Assembly: GCA_025454175.1 (NCBI GenBank)
Contig: JALOOX010000014.1
Coordinates: 1-64,000, forward strand
Direction of reading: 5' to 3'
DNA: 64,000 nt
Origin: Syntrophobacteraceae bacterium
GTDB lineage: Bacteria; Desulfobacterota; Syntrophobacteria; Syntrophobacterales; Syntrophobacteraceae
A program made the translations under genes and the position numbers. The notes beneath the pieces were generated by a model. That model did not search any database. It was not told the DNA's origin and was given only the letters and a program-made list of their open reading frames with translations. This document shows positions 30,258-40,300 of this stretch, in pieces; position 1 is the first letter of the stretch; every line of letters starts with the position of its first letter.

Positions 30258-31583
30258 CTAATCGTCTTCGTCCTCTTCCTCTATTCCGAATTTCTCCCAC
30301 TGGGCGGCCGCGGCCTCGGCGGCACGCTCGATCTCATCGTCGCTCCAGGGCTCGATGACCAGGGAGTCGGCCACGAGCTCCCAGATGTACTTCACTTCGT
30401 ACTTATAGTCCGTGTAGTACTTGGGCACGCGCTTCATCAGCTGGTCGTGGCAGTTGGAGCAGCCGACCACCAGCACGTCGGCGTCGCTGTTCTTGATGGA
30501 TTGATACTTTTCCCGGCCGTGCCAGGCGGCTTCATCGGGAAAGGGTCCGGGCCACATGCCCCCGCCCGCGCCGCAGCAATGACCGTTGGCCCGATTGGGC
30601 TCCATCTCCACGAATTGGTCCACGCACTGCTGGACGATCCAGCGCGGCTCCTCGTAAAAACCCTTCCCGAAATGGCGCTCCAGCTCGCGCCCGTGCTTAC
30701 AGGAGTCATGCCAGGTGTATGTCTTGCCGGCATTGACGCTTTTATCGAGCTTGATGCGTCCTGACTGGATGAGCTCCACCAGATATTCGTACAGGTAGAC
30801 GGTGCTGACGGCGTTTTGCGGGTCATCGTGAGCGCAGAGCTTCATGCCAAATCGGCAGCCGTAGGAGCCTCCGCCGCAGTCGGGCATGATCATGCGCTTG
30901 AGGTTGAGTGCTTTCATCATATCGATTTTTCGCTGGGCAAAGGCCTGCATGTACTCGTAGTTCCCAGTGAAGAGACCCCAGTCCACCGCCTCCCAGTTCT
31001 CGGAAGGAATGGTCCAGTTCTCGTGGGCGGCATAGAAGATCTTCCACCACCATTTCATGTCCTCGTTGTCGGCGAACACTTCCTTGGAGTTGGGAAAGAA
31101 GAGGATGTCCGCTCCTTCCTTGTCGATGGGGACATGGAAGCCCGGACATTCTTCCTCCGCCAGTTCTTTTCCCACGTCGTTCATGAGGAAGAGGTAGTCG
31201 TCCAGGGGGATGGCCATGTTGTTGCCCGTTTTGAAGTTGTTCTCGGCCCCCTTGTGGAGGATTCCGGGCACCTTGTCCCTCGGGCGCAGGTGCTTCATGT
31301 GCAGCATGATGTAGGGGATGTCGATGTTCATGGGACAACCGTGGGCGCATCGTCCGCAGCCCGTGCAGAGCCAGGGAAATTTCGAATCCACCACTTCGTC
31401 GACCATGCCGAGGACCAGCATGCGAAGCACCTTGCGCGTATCCAGCCCTTCCATCCCAGGGGTTCCCGTGATGGGGCAGCCGTTGGTGCACGTCCCGCAG
31501 GTCATGCAGAGGTTGAGGTTGAATTTGTCGATCTGCTCCCTCACCGATTCAGGAAGCTTGCGAGGCACCAAAGCAGTTTGCAT
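30258..31583 (-). CDS. HdrD-like (Fe-S)-binding protein with CCG domain
   Basis: 441 aa. Two ferredoxin-type clusters are near the N terminus (CMTCGTCTNGC and CTGCGRCAHGC). The C-terminal half has CCG-type cysteines (CKHG, HCCGAGGG, CSNCHD) that in HdrB/HdrD carry the noncubane catalytic cluster. It resembles an HdrC-HdrB fusion, so it may reduce a disulfide or pass electrons to a membrane or soluble partner. The ATG at 31583 follows AAGGAG. It is the last gene of the minus-strand Hdr/MetF cluster and the only HdrBC-type subunit in it. Confidence 0.87.
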   Translation of the reverse strand: MQTALVPRKLPESVREQIDKFNLNLCMTCGTCTNGCPITGTPGMEGLDTRKVLRMLVLGMVDEVVDSKFPWLCTGCGRCAHGCPMNIDIPYIMLHMKHLRPRDKVPGILHKGAENNFKTGNNMAIPLDDYLFLMNDVGKELAEEECPGFHVPIDKEGADILFFPNSKEVFADNEDMKWWWKIFYAAHENWTIPSENWEAVDWGLFTGNYEYMQAFAQRKIDMMKALNLKRMIMPDCGGGSYGCRFGMKLCAHDDPQNAVSTVYLYEYLVELIQSGRIKLDKSVNAGKTYTWHDSCKHGRELERHFGKGFYEEPRWIVQQCVDQFVEMEPNRANGHCCGAGGGMWPGPFPDEAAWHGREKYQSIKNSDADVLVVGCSNCHDQLMKRVPKYYTDYKYEVKYIWELVADSLVIEPWSDDEIERAAEAAAAQWEKFGIEEEDEDD

Positions 31584-31650
31584 GGCGTTCTCCTTGCGCT
31601 GAGCAGGGTCACTCACTCCGATGGACCGGCTTCATCGGTCCCGAAGCCAA

Positions 31651-33126
31651 TCATTCGTCGGCCGATGGAAGGTACACGTGAAATGTGCTCCCCCGGCCGA
31701 CCTCGCTTTCAACACGGAGCCATCCGTCATGGGCTTCCACGATGCGCTTGACGATGGCCAGTCCGAGGCCGGTCCCCACAATCATGCGTGTCTTTTCATC
31801 CTTGACCCGGTAAAACGGTGCAAAGATGCGCTCCTGGTCCTCGGGGGAGATGCCGAATCCCGTGTCCTTCACGCTCAATCGTACATAGTCGTTTTCCACG
31901 GCCCCCGAGAGCTCTATCCTTGCCCCATCGGGCGAATAGTTGACGGCGTTGCCCAGGAGGTTGGACACGATTTCCTCGACGTTGCGCCGGTTGGCGATGA
32001 CGGGCTTGAGCGGACCGCCCTCGATCAACTCGAGGGAAATGGACCTGCTTTCGGCCCTGGGGCGATGGAATTCACTCTGCTCCCTGAGGATCTGGGCCAG
32101 GTCCAGCTTCTCCTTTTCCTGGAGGATGAGTCCCGATTCGATGCGGGCCAGGTCCAGAAGCTCGGACGACAGGTCCACAAGCCCCTGGATCCTCGCCGAA
32201 ACCCTTCCCAGGATTTCGTTCTGTTTCGGGGACACCGGTCCCGCGAGCCCATCGCTCAGGACCTTGATCTGGGCCAGGATGGAGTTGAGAGGACTCCGGA
32301 CTTCATGGGCCACCATGGACACGAAGTCCGACCGAACCTGGTCCAGCCGTTTCATGGCCGTGATGTCGTGCAGCACCAGGATGGCGCCCACATTGCGTCC
32401 GAGCCGGTCTCGGAAAGGCAGGCAGCGGGCGCTGTAAACCAGGTCGGGGCCGCCGGATTCCCTGGAAGGACTCCACTCTTCCGCCAGCTCCAGGAAATCC
32501 TCCTCGGGCATGGCCAGGGTTTGGTCGATCAGGTGCTCCAGCTGCTCGCTCCGCAAAACCTCGCCGGCCGGACGCCCGATGGCCACGTCTTCCTGGTAGC
32601 GCACCATGCGGCGGAAGGCCGGGTTGCAGAGAACCACCCGCTTGTCGCGGTCCGTCGCCATGACACCGTCGGAGAGCCGATTGATGAGCTTGCGCATCCG
32701 CGATTTTTCATTGGCGATGTCCTGGAGAGCCCGAGTGTACTCTATGGCCTTTGCCACCATCAGACGAAGCTGCTCCGGCGAAAATGGCTTTGGAATGAAA
32801 TCGAAAGCCCCCCGCTTCATGGCTTCGATGGAATGTTCCACCGTGGCATAGCCGCTGATGACGATGATCGTCGAATCGGGGTGCTGGGCCTTGACCTGGG
32901 CCAGGACGTCAAATCCCGAGATGCTGGGCATCATCAGATCCAGCAGGATGATGTCGAAGTGCTGGCGCTCGATCATCTCCAGGCCCTTGGCCCCGCAATC
33001 CGCCGTGGCCACCTCGAAGCCATCCTGGACCAGGACCCTCTGGCATCCATCCCGGATGCGCTCCTCGTCGTCAACGACGAGGATGCTCGGTTTCAGCACT
33101 ATCTCTTTTGTTGCCTTATTTATCAT
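31651..33126 (-). CDS. receiver-PAS-histidine kinase hybrid
   Basis: 491 aa. An N-terminal receiver domain (phospho-acceptor D63 in LLDLMMP) leads into a PAS-like region (about 145-255). HisKA follows with His274 in VAHEVRSP, then an HATPase domain (NLLGNAVNYSP, DTGFGI, GTGLGLAI). There is no membrane segment, so it is cytosolic. The architecture suits a kinase tuned by an upstream kinase. It lies 44 bp after another kinase in the same operon and before the HdrD-like gene. Confidence 0.92.
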   Translation of the reverse strand: MINKATKEIVLKPSILVVDDEERIRDGCQRVLVQDGFEVATADCGAKGLEMIERQHFDIILLDLMMPSISGFDVLAQVKAQHPDSTIIVISGYATVEHSIEAMKRGAFDFIPKPFSPEQLRLMVAKAIEYTRALQDIANEKSRMRKLINRLSDGVMATDRDKRVVLCNPAFRRMVRYQEDVAIGRPAGEVLRSEQLEHLIDQTLAMPEEDFLELAEEWSPSRESGGPDLVYSARCLPFRDRLGRNVGAILVLHDITAMKRLDQVRSDFVSMVAHEVRSPLNSILAQIKVLSDGLAGPVSPKQNEILGRVSARIQGLVDLSSELLDLARIESGLILQEKEKLDLAQILREQSEFHRPRAESRSISLELIEGGPLKPVIANRRNVEEIVSNLLGNAVNYSPDGARIELSGAVENDYVRLSVKDTGFGISPEDQERIFAPFYRVKDEKTRMIVGTGLGLAIVKRIVEAHDGWLRVESEVGRGSTFHVYLPSADE

Positions 33127-33170
33127 TTCAATGCGCGCTCCTTCCCCGGGAGCAAGGAAGTTTGTGGCAA

Positions 33171-34694
33171 TCAGGGCGCCTTTTCATCATCCGAAACCTG
33201 GTAAAGGGGAAGTTCCACGATGAAGGTCGTACCTTCGGGGCTCGTCTCCTTGACCCAGATGTTGCCTCCGTTGTCCCTGACGATGCCGTAGACGGTGCTC
33301 AAGCCCAGTCCGGTCCCTTTTCCAACGGCCTTCGTCGTGAAGAAGGGATCGAATATCCTTGAAAGATTTTCCTTGGGAATGCCGGAGCCCGTGTCGGCTA
33401 TTTCCAGGTAAGCTTTCCTTGTTGCCTTGTCGCGATAGGTGCGGAAAGTGAGGGAGCCCCTGCGGTCCATGGCGTCCACGGCGTTCATGACCAGGTTGAT
33501 GACCACCTGGCCCATCTGGTTCTTGTCGGCAAGAACCAGCATCATTTTGTCCGAGAGGTCCTTGACGATCTTCATGTTCATGAAGAGCCTCTGGTCCCTG
33601 ATGAGGCTCAGGCTGTTTTCCAGCAGTTCATTGAGATGAATGATTTCCTTATTCTGGCTCGTCTGCCTGCTGTAGGCGAGCAGGTTCTTGACGATCTCTC
33701 CGCAGCGGTTGGCATCGTCGATGATGTACTTGACCTCGTCTCGCCTGGGGTCTTCCAGGGCAAGCTTCTCGAGGATGAGGTTCGAGAAAAGGAGAATCCC
33801 CGTCAGCGGATTGTTGATTTCATGGGCCACACCCGCCGCCAGTTGACCCAGCGATGCCATCTTCTCGGCCTGTGAGATGCGGGAGAGCATTCGGCTCATG
33901 CGCTCCTCCTGGGCCAGTTTCTCTCGAAGATCATTGAAAATGCCCATGGTGCCCACCTCCCGCTCGCCTTCGTAGATGATGGCGGCCGTCAGTTCGACGG
34001 GGATCTCCTCACCCTGGGCGTTGATGAGTGTCGCGCGGGTGCAGGGCAGTTTGCCCTTGCCGCCGTAGGCGTCGTCCCGGAGCAGTTTCATGAGCTCCCG
34101 GCCCTGTCCGGGAGGATAGAGCTCCTTGACGTTGATTCCGCCGCTTTGAGCCTGCTGCATGGTGTACCCGGTCAATTCCTCGGCCGCCCGGTTGATGACC
34201 ACGATTCTCCCTCGACGGTTGGCTGCGATGATTCCGCTGGTTGAGCTCTGAACGAGCTTCTCCATGAAAGCCCGTACTCCTTCCAGCTCCTTTTCAAGCG
34301 TTTTCAGCTTGGTGACGTCCCGGATGCTTTCGATGATGTAGCGGACGCTTCCGTCTTCATCGAGTATGGGGGAGAAGACCCGGTCTTCCCAGGCTTCCTT
34401 CCCCTTCTGCCCGATCACCCGCCTCAGGATGGTGTGACCCACACGGCCTTCGATCACCTTGGAGAGTGGGCAGAAATCCACGCCGCACGGCACTTCGGAC
34501 TGATAGAAGAAATCGTGGCAGGCCCGCCCCGCGACTTCCTCCCTCCTCTTGCCGAACTTCTTCTCGAAATTACGGTTGACACTGACGATCTTCCTGTCCG
34601 GCCTCAGGATGAGGGCGGGCACGGACAGCGAGTCGAAGACCTTTTCCTTCCACGCATCCTCTTCCATCGATGGAGCATTTTTCTTGCTTTTCAT
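33171..34694 (-). CDS. PAS-PAS histidine kinase with cysteine-bearing sensor
   Basis: 507 aa soluble kinase. The first PAS domain contains a CHDFFYQ...PCG...CPL cluster, a pattern common in anaerobes and suited to redox or metal sensing. A second PAS (about 150-260) follows, then HisKA with His291 in GVAHEINNP and an HATPase domain (NLVMNAVDAM, DTGSGIP, GTGLGLSTV). No membrane helix is seen. A single-domain receiver lies directly upstream. The ribosome site is weak. Confidence 0.92.
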   Translation of the reverse strand: MKSKKNAPSMEEDAWKEKVFDSLSVPALILRPDRKIVSVNRNFEKKFGKRREEVAGRACHDFFYQSEVPCGVDFCPLSKVIEGRVGHTILRRVIGQKGKEAWEDRVFSPILDEDGSVRYIIESIRDVTKLKTLEKELEGVRAFMEKLVQSSTSGIIAANRRGRIVVINRAAEELTGYTMQQAQSGGINVKELYPPGQGRELMKLLRDDAYGGKGKLPCTRATLINAQGEEIPVELTAAIIYEGEREVGTMGIFNDLREKLAQEERMSRMLSRISQAEKMASLGQLAAGVAHEINNPLTGILLFSNLILEKLALEDPRRDEVKYIIDDANRCGEIVKNLLAYSRQTSQNKEIIHLNELLENSLSLIRDQRLFMNMKIVKDLSDKMMLVLADKNQMGQVVINLVMNAVDAMDRRGSLTFRTYRDKATRKAYLEIADTGSGIPKENLSRIFDPFFTTKAVGKGTGLGLSTVYGIVRDNGGNIWVKETSPEGTTFIVELPLYQVSDDEKAP

Positions 34695-34860
34695 GGTATG
34701 TACCGGAGCAGGGCCGTGAGCTTAAATGCAAATGAATGCAGAGACTTTTGGCAGCCGCGGGTCACACCGGGATGCGGCTTGCGGAGCAGGTCGAAGCGGC
34801 GCCCCCACCGCGCGCGCTTCGATCCTGCCCGCAAACCCATGAGTCGCCCCGGGAGAGCCC

Positions 34861-35250
34861 TCAGCGGGCCAAGTTGTCCCTGACGATCTCCGAGAGCTTG
34901 TCGAGATCGATGGGCTTGGCGATGTAATCGTCGGCCAGGGTCGACTTGCCGTCCAGGTGCGTGTAGCTCGTGGACGGCACATTGTCGGCGACGGCAGTCA
35001 GCAGCACCACCATGATGTCCTTGTACTGCGGGTCGTTTTTGAGCTCGTTGCAGAGCTCATAGCCGTTCTTGCGGGGCATCATCACGTCCAGCAGGACCAG
35101 GTCCGGTTTCTCCTGCTTGATCTTCTCGAAGGCATCCATGCCGTCGTAGGCCTTGGTGATCCGGTAGTCGCCGGTCGACAGCTTCATGCAGACCGATTCC
35201 ACCAGATCCGGGTCGTCGTCCACCACCATTATGTGCGTTTTGCTGCTCAT
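34861..35250 (-). CDS. single-domain response regulator
   Basis: 129 aa receiver only. It has the acidic pocket DDD (11-13), phospho-acceptor D55 in LLDVMMP, and a conserved Thr and Lys (LLTA, AKPID). An insertion VPSTSYTHLDGKS lies between beta4 and the lysine. With no output domain, it must act by protein contact or phosphorelay. AAAGGAG precedes the ATG. It lies 48 bp after metF, inside the Hdr/MetF operon. Confidence 0.93.
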   Translation of the reverse strand: MSSKTHIMVVDDDPDLVESVCMKLSTGDYRITKAYDGMDAFEKIKQEKPDLVLLDVMMPRKNGYELCNELKNDPQYKDIMVVLLTAVADNVPSTSYTHLDGKSTLADDYIAKPIDLDKLSEIVRDNLAR

Positions 35251-35298
35251 GAAATTCTCCTTTCCTCTGTTGCATGCGAAACAGTCTTCGTTCTTTCC

Positions 35299-36222
35299 TC
35301 AGATCTGCGGCCGCGGCAGAAGTCCCCCTCTCTCCATGATCTCGGGGACCTTCTGCTCCCACTCGATGGCCATGATATGAAATCCCTTCACGCCCTCCAC
35401 TTCCTTGAGACGCTCGATGGTCTCGATGCAGATCCTGATCCCTTCTTCCGGCTGCTTCTCCTTGGGCACACCGCCCATTCGCTTCACCACGTCATCGGGC
35501 ACATCCATCCCTGGAACCTTGTTTTTCATGTAGCGGGCCATTCCCACGGATTTCATGGGTGTGATGCCGGCGAGGATCGCAACTTTCTCATGCAATCCGC
35601 GCTCACGCACTCCTTCCATCCATTTTTCGAATTTCGGCACATTGTAGATGCACTGGGTCTGGATGAAGTCGACCCCTGCCTTCACCTTCTTGGCAAGGCG
35701 GGACACCCTCAGCTCGAATGGGTCCGCAAAGGGGTTGGCTGCCGCGCCGATGAACATCCGGGGGGGGCCGTCGATCTTCTCGCCGCCCTGAAACCTGCCC
35801 TCGTCCCGCATGGCGCGCACCATGTCCAGCATCTGGATGGAATCGATGTCATGGACGTTGGCGGCCATGGGATGATCCCCGAAGTGGGGGTGATCGCCCG
35901 AAAGGCAGAGCATGGTATCGATCCCATGGGCGTAGGCTCCCAGGATGTCGCTCTGCATGGCCAGCCGGTTTCGGTCCCGGGTGACCATCTGGAGGATGGG
36001 GGTGAGACCCATGTTCCGGATGAGGATGCATGCCGCGAGACTCGACATCCGGACCATGGCCGTCTGGTTGTCCGTCACGTTGATGCCGTCGACGACCCCT
36101 CGGAGCATTTCAGCCTTTTCCCTGACTTTTTCAGCAAGCGTGCCGCGGGGGGGGCCGCATTCCGAGGTGACGGCCAGATTGCCCGATGCCAGTATCCTTT
36201 CCAGTCTGCTATCCGTCTTCAT
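35299..36222 (-). CDS. metF: methylenetetrahydrofolate reductase (MetF)
   Basis: 307 aa TIM-barrel flavoprotein. The family pattern is clear: TSECGPPRG at the N terminus, GINVTDNQTA, MVTRDRNRLAMQSDILGA, CLSGDHP, and ADFIQTQ-like VDFIQTQCIYN. It overlaps metV by 4 bp (ATGA). In Moorella, MetF with MetV forms a complex with HdrCBA and MvhD, and the same set is present here (hdrA 37358, mvhD 36915). It would reduce methylene-THF to methyl-THF, or run in reverse during methyl oxidation, in the Wood-Ljungdahl pathway. Confidence 0.93.
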   Translation of the reverse strand: MKTDSRLERILASGNLAVTSECGPPRGTLAEKVREKAEMLRGVVDGINVTDNQTAMVRMSSLAACILIRNMGLTPILQMVTRDRNRLAMQSDILGAYAHGIDTMLCLSGDHPHFGDHPMAANVHDIDSIQMLDMVRAMRDEGRFQGGEKIDGPPRMFIGAAANPFADPFELRVSRLAKKVKAGVDFIQTQCIYNVPKFEKWMEGVRERGLHEKVAILAGITPMKSVGMARYMKNKVPGMDVPDDVVKRMGGVPKEKQPEEGIRICIETIERLKEVEGVKGFHIMAIEWEQKVPEIMERGGLLPRPQI

Positions 36223-36887
36223 GATGCCAAATCCTCTCTCGAGATTCTGCGCGGACCAGCCCCCCTGCCCGTACGCCAGTCCTTGGCGGGGATGTTCTCC
36301 TCGTAGCGCTCCACCATTCCCAGCGCCTTCAATCGATCCCAGATGAGCTGCCAGGCGCAGTCCATTTCGGGGCTCACCTCGCACTTGCCCTGGGTCGATC
36401 CTCCGCAGGGGCCGTTGAGCAGCTGCTTGGAGCAGCGCGCGATGGGGCAGACGCCCCCGGTGATTCCAAGGACACAGTCCCCGCAGCCCTGGCATCGCTC
36501 GGCCCAGAGCCCCTGGCCCTCCGAGGCGCCCATGAATTTGGTGTTGACGGCGGGAAGCACCGGCTTCTCCCTGAAGCGCCTGGCCACCTCCTGAACCCCG
36601 CAGCCGCAGGCCATGGAGAGCACCGCATCCACCTGGTCGATCCGCGGGACCAGCTCCTCGACATACTCGGGGTCGCACTGTCTCTCCAGAGTCACCTCCT
36701 GGATCTCCACCGGTTGGCCTTCCTTGGCGAAATGCATCTGGAGGGCCGATGCGAGAATTCCCACTTCCTTTCGGCCTCCCGCGGCACACACCGTCACGCA
36801 CTCGTTGCAGCCGGCCAGCAGAATCCGCCGGTAGGGACTGATGGATGCAATGAGCTCTTCCATGGGTTTTCGTTCGGCAGTGATCAT
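36219..36887 (-). CDS. metV: MetV, MTHFR C-terminal zinc/Fe-S domain protein
   Basis: 222 aa. Cysteines occur as CNECVTVC, CGCG, CQGCGDC and CPIARCSKQLLNGPCGG, the last being the signature of the MetF C-terminal-type domain found as free-standing MetV in acetogens. It binds a metal or Fe-S cluster and passes electrons between Hdr/MvhD and MetF. It lies between mvhD and metF with a 4-bp overlap into metF. AAGGAG is 11 bp from the ATG; a second ATG eight codons in is possible. Confidence 0.92.
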   Translation of the reverse strand: MITAERKPMEELIASISPYRRILLAGCNECVTVCAAGGRKEVGILASALQMHFAKEGQPVEIQEVTLERQCDPEYVEELVPRIDQVDAVLSMACGCGVQEVARRFREKPVLPAVNTKFMGASEGQGLWAERCQGCGDCVLGITGGVCPIARCSKQLLNGPCGGSTQGKCEVSPEMDCAWQLIWDRLKALGMVERYEENIPAKDWRTGRGAGPRRISREDLAS

Positions 36888-36914
36888 TTTCGCTAATTCT
36901 CCTTCTCTGGGATC

Positions 36915-37361
36915 TCAGCTCGCGGCGAGACGCACTCCCGAGGCCGCCCCCGATTTGACCGGGTTGGGCCCAAGCCGCCGGATCCTTTCCGTGAGCTCGG
37001 TGGCAACGTGGGCGAAGCGCTCGCCCATTCCCGCGGACATGGTGAACATCTCCACGCGCTCTCCGCCGATCCCGATTTCATCCAGGAGCTTCTTGACACT
37101 CCTGACGCGGCTGGCGGCCCGCGTGTTCCCGTTCTTGAAGTGGCAATCCCCTTCGAGGCAGCCGGCCACCATCACCCCGTCGGCTCCCTTCTCGAGGGCC
37201 TTCATGACGTGGATCGCATCGACCTTCCCGGAACAGGGGACGCGGATGATCTTCACATTGGCGGGGTAGTGGAGCCTCATGCTGCCCGCCATGTCGGCGG
37301 CTGTGTAGGCGCAGTAGTGACAGCAGAACGCCACGATGATCGGTTCGAAGGTCTCCATCAT
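36915..37361 (-). CDS. mvhD: MvhD-type iron-sulfur subunit
   Basis: 148 aa. The conserved cysteines (CCHYCAYTAAD at 13-23, VPCSGKVD, GCLEGDCHF) match the 2Fe-2S MvhD/FlpD subunit that feeds electrons from a dehydrogenase into HdrA. The start overlaps the hdrA stop by 4 bp. It is paralogous to the gene at 59685. Confidence 0.95.
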   Translation of the reverse strand: MMETFEPIIVAFCCHYCAYTAADMAGSMRLHYPANVKIIRVPCSGKVDAIHVMKALEKGADGVMVAGCLEGDCHFKNGNTRAASRVRSVKKLLDEIGIGGERVEMFTMSAGMGERFAHVATELTERIRRLGPNPVKSGAASGVRLAAS

Positions 37362-40300
37362 GCGATCCTTTCCAGAAGTCCGTCGATTTTGGCCATGATC
37401 TGGTCATCCTCGAACTGCATGAGCTGTATGGCCTTGGCGGGGCACTCCGATGCGCAGACGCCGCACCCGTGGCACTTGGCCGGGTCGATCTCGGAGACCC
37501 CGTCCTCGTTGATGAAGGGGACGTCGAAGGGACAGGCCCGCACGCAGATGAGGCATGCGGCGCATTTGGAGCCGTCCACCCGGGCCACGGCCGCGCCGAG
37601 GTTGATGACGTCACGGGAGAGGAAGGTCTGGGCCCGGGCGGCCACGGCCTGTGCCTGGGCGATGCTCTCGCGGATGCTTTTGGGAGCATGAGCAGCACCG
37701 GCCACGAAGAACCCCGGAATGGAGAGGTCCACCGGTCTCAGTTTGACATGGTCCTCGAGAAAATAGCCGTCCGCCGTCCGCGAAAGCCTGAAGATGGCTC
37801 CCAGGTCTTCCGTCGACTCCTCGTCGGCCTTGAAGCCGGTGCTCAGGGCCAGGCAGTCGGCGTCGAGGCGGATCGCCTGTCCGAGGATGGTGTCGGTGAA
37901 GGTCACCGACACCGTGGCGCCGTTGGGCTCGACCCGGGGCTTGTCGTCCATTTCGTATGAAGTGAAGATGATCCCCCGCTCACGCGCCCTGCGGTAATAG
38001 TCCTCCTCAAAGCCCGAGGTGCGCATGTCTCGATAGAGGACGAAGATGCGCGCCTCGGGATTCAGGTCCCTGATCCGCAGAGCATTCTTGACGGCCGCCT
38101 GGCAGCAGACCTTGGAGCAGTTGGGGTTCTCGGGAACCCGGGAGCCCACGCACTGGATCATGACGACGTTCTTCCACTCCGAGGCTGCCTCGGGGGCTTT
38201 TTCGAGGAATGCCTCCAGGTCCAGCTGGGTGGTCACGGCCTTGTGTCGTCCCAGCAGATACTCCCGCGGGCGGTTGGGGACGGCGCCGGTGGCCAGAATG
38301 GTGATGCCGTGCCTGACCTGCCGGTAAAACATCTGGGCTCCCACCTGCAGGCCCGTCTTGAACAGGCCCGCCACCCCCGAATGGTCCACGACGACGGAGT
38401 TTTTGAAGACGATGATGCGGTCGTGCTCCTCGACCCTGGAAATGAGGTCGCCCAGGCTCGCCTGGACGTCTTCACCGGTGAGCGTGCGGAGGACTTTCCT
38501 GGCATTCCCGCCCAGCTTGCCGCTCCGCTCCACCAGGTATACCCGGTAGCCCACGTCGGCCAGGCTGAGGGAGGCGCTCAGGCCGGCCACGCCGCCACCC
38601 ACCACCAGGATGTCCTTGTTCATGGGGAGATGGTTGTCCGCCAGGGGGTGAGCCCACCGGACGGCCGATATCGCCATGCGCATCAATTCGAGGGCTTTGG
38701 CGGAGGCGTCCCTGGGGCTGTTGCCGTGCACCCACGTGTCCTGATCCCTCAGATTGGCCATCTCGAGCAGGTACTTGTTGAGACCGGCCCTGCGAAGGGT
38801 ATCCTGGAAGAGCGTTTCGTGCGTGCGCGGCGAGCAGGATCCCATGACGATCCGGTTGAGCTTCTCGTCCTGGATCAGCTTGCGGATGCGATCCAGGGAC
38901 TCGCGGCTGCAGCCGTGCCCCACGCTCACGGAGATCGCAACCTGGGGGAGGGACCGCATGGACTGGGCGATGGCGTCCACGTTGATGATCCCGCCAATAT
39001 TGGAACCGCAGTCGCACACGAAAACGCCGATCCTGGCCTCCTCGCCGTTCACGTCGCGCTCCGGCGGGAAATCCTCCTCCCGTTGCTCCACCACCCTCAG
39101 GGGCGGGAGATCCGCGGCCGCGCAGGCTGCCGCGGCGCTGGCCTGGACCATGGTCTCCGGAATGTCCTTGGGACCCTCGAAAAGGCCGGCGACATAGATG
39201 CCGGGCCTCGAGGTGGACACGGGACTGAAGGTGGCCGTCCGAGCGAAGCTGTGCTCGTTGAGCTCGATTCCCAGTCTTGCCGATAGCTCCTGTACTTCGG
39301 GTGAAGCGCGGAACCCCGTGGTCAGCACCACCATGTCGAAGGATTCCGTCCGGAGGGCTCCGTTTCCGGAAACGTTGTAGGCGATGTCGAGTCCATTGTT
39401 TTCCGGGTTGAAAACGACGCTGTGGGGGCGGCTCCGGACCAGTCGGACGCCGTATTCGTTCCGCGCGCGCTCCAGATAGGTCTCATAGTCCTTGCCAGAC
39501 GTTCTCATGTCCATGTAAAATAGGACTGTTTCCACATCGCCGCCAAACCGTTCACGAGTCACCATGGCCTCTTTCAGGGCGTACATGCAGCAGGCGCTCG
39601 AGCAGTAGGAGACGCAGCCCTCTTGAATCCCGCGGGATCCGACACACTGGATCCAGGCGATTCTCGAGGGGATCTTCCCGTCCGAGGGCCTGACCAGCTC
39701 ACCCCTGGTGGGGCCGGAAGCCGAGAGGATCCTCTCGTATTCGAGGCTGGTGACCACATCGGGGGTGCTGCCATAATGGTACGTGTCGAGGACCTCGGGG
39801 TTGAAAAGGTCCGCACCCGGCGCCAGGATGACGGAGCCGACCTCCAGGAGACGGGTCTTCCGGGTCTCCGTGGCGAGAATGGCTCCGGCCGGGCAGACGC
39901 AGGAAAGCTGGTCGACGTCCCTCACCCGTTCCATGTCGATGGAAAAGGCGTACGGTGTGGCCTGGGGGTATCGCATGCAGGTGGGGGCCCGGTGGTCGAG
40001 ACCCGGAGTGAAGCGGACAGCCTCCGGAAAAGCCCGCAGGCATTCGCCGCAGGCAGTGCATTTCCCAAGATCGATGTATCGGGGCTCCGTGGTCAGGACG
40101 GCCTGAAATTGACCGGCCTGCCCCGTGAGGTCGCTCAGCCGGGTCAGGGGCATGAGCTCAACGTGCAGTTCCCGGCCGCTCTCGGACAGGTGGGGCGACA
40201 GGGTGCACAGGTCGCAGTTGTTGGTGGGGAAAGTGCGGTCCAGGCTCGTCATGAGACCGCCTATGGCATAGGCTTTGTCGATCAGCACCACATTGCGCCC

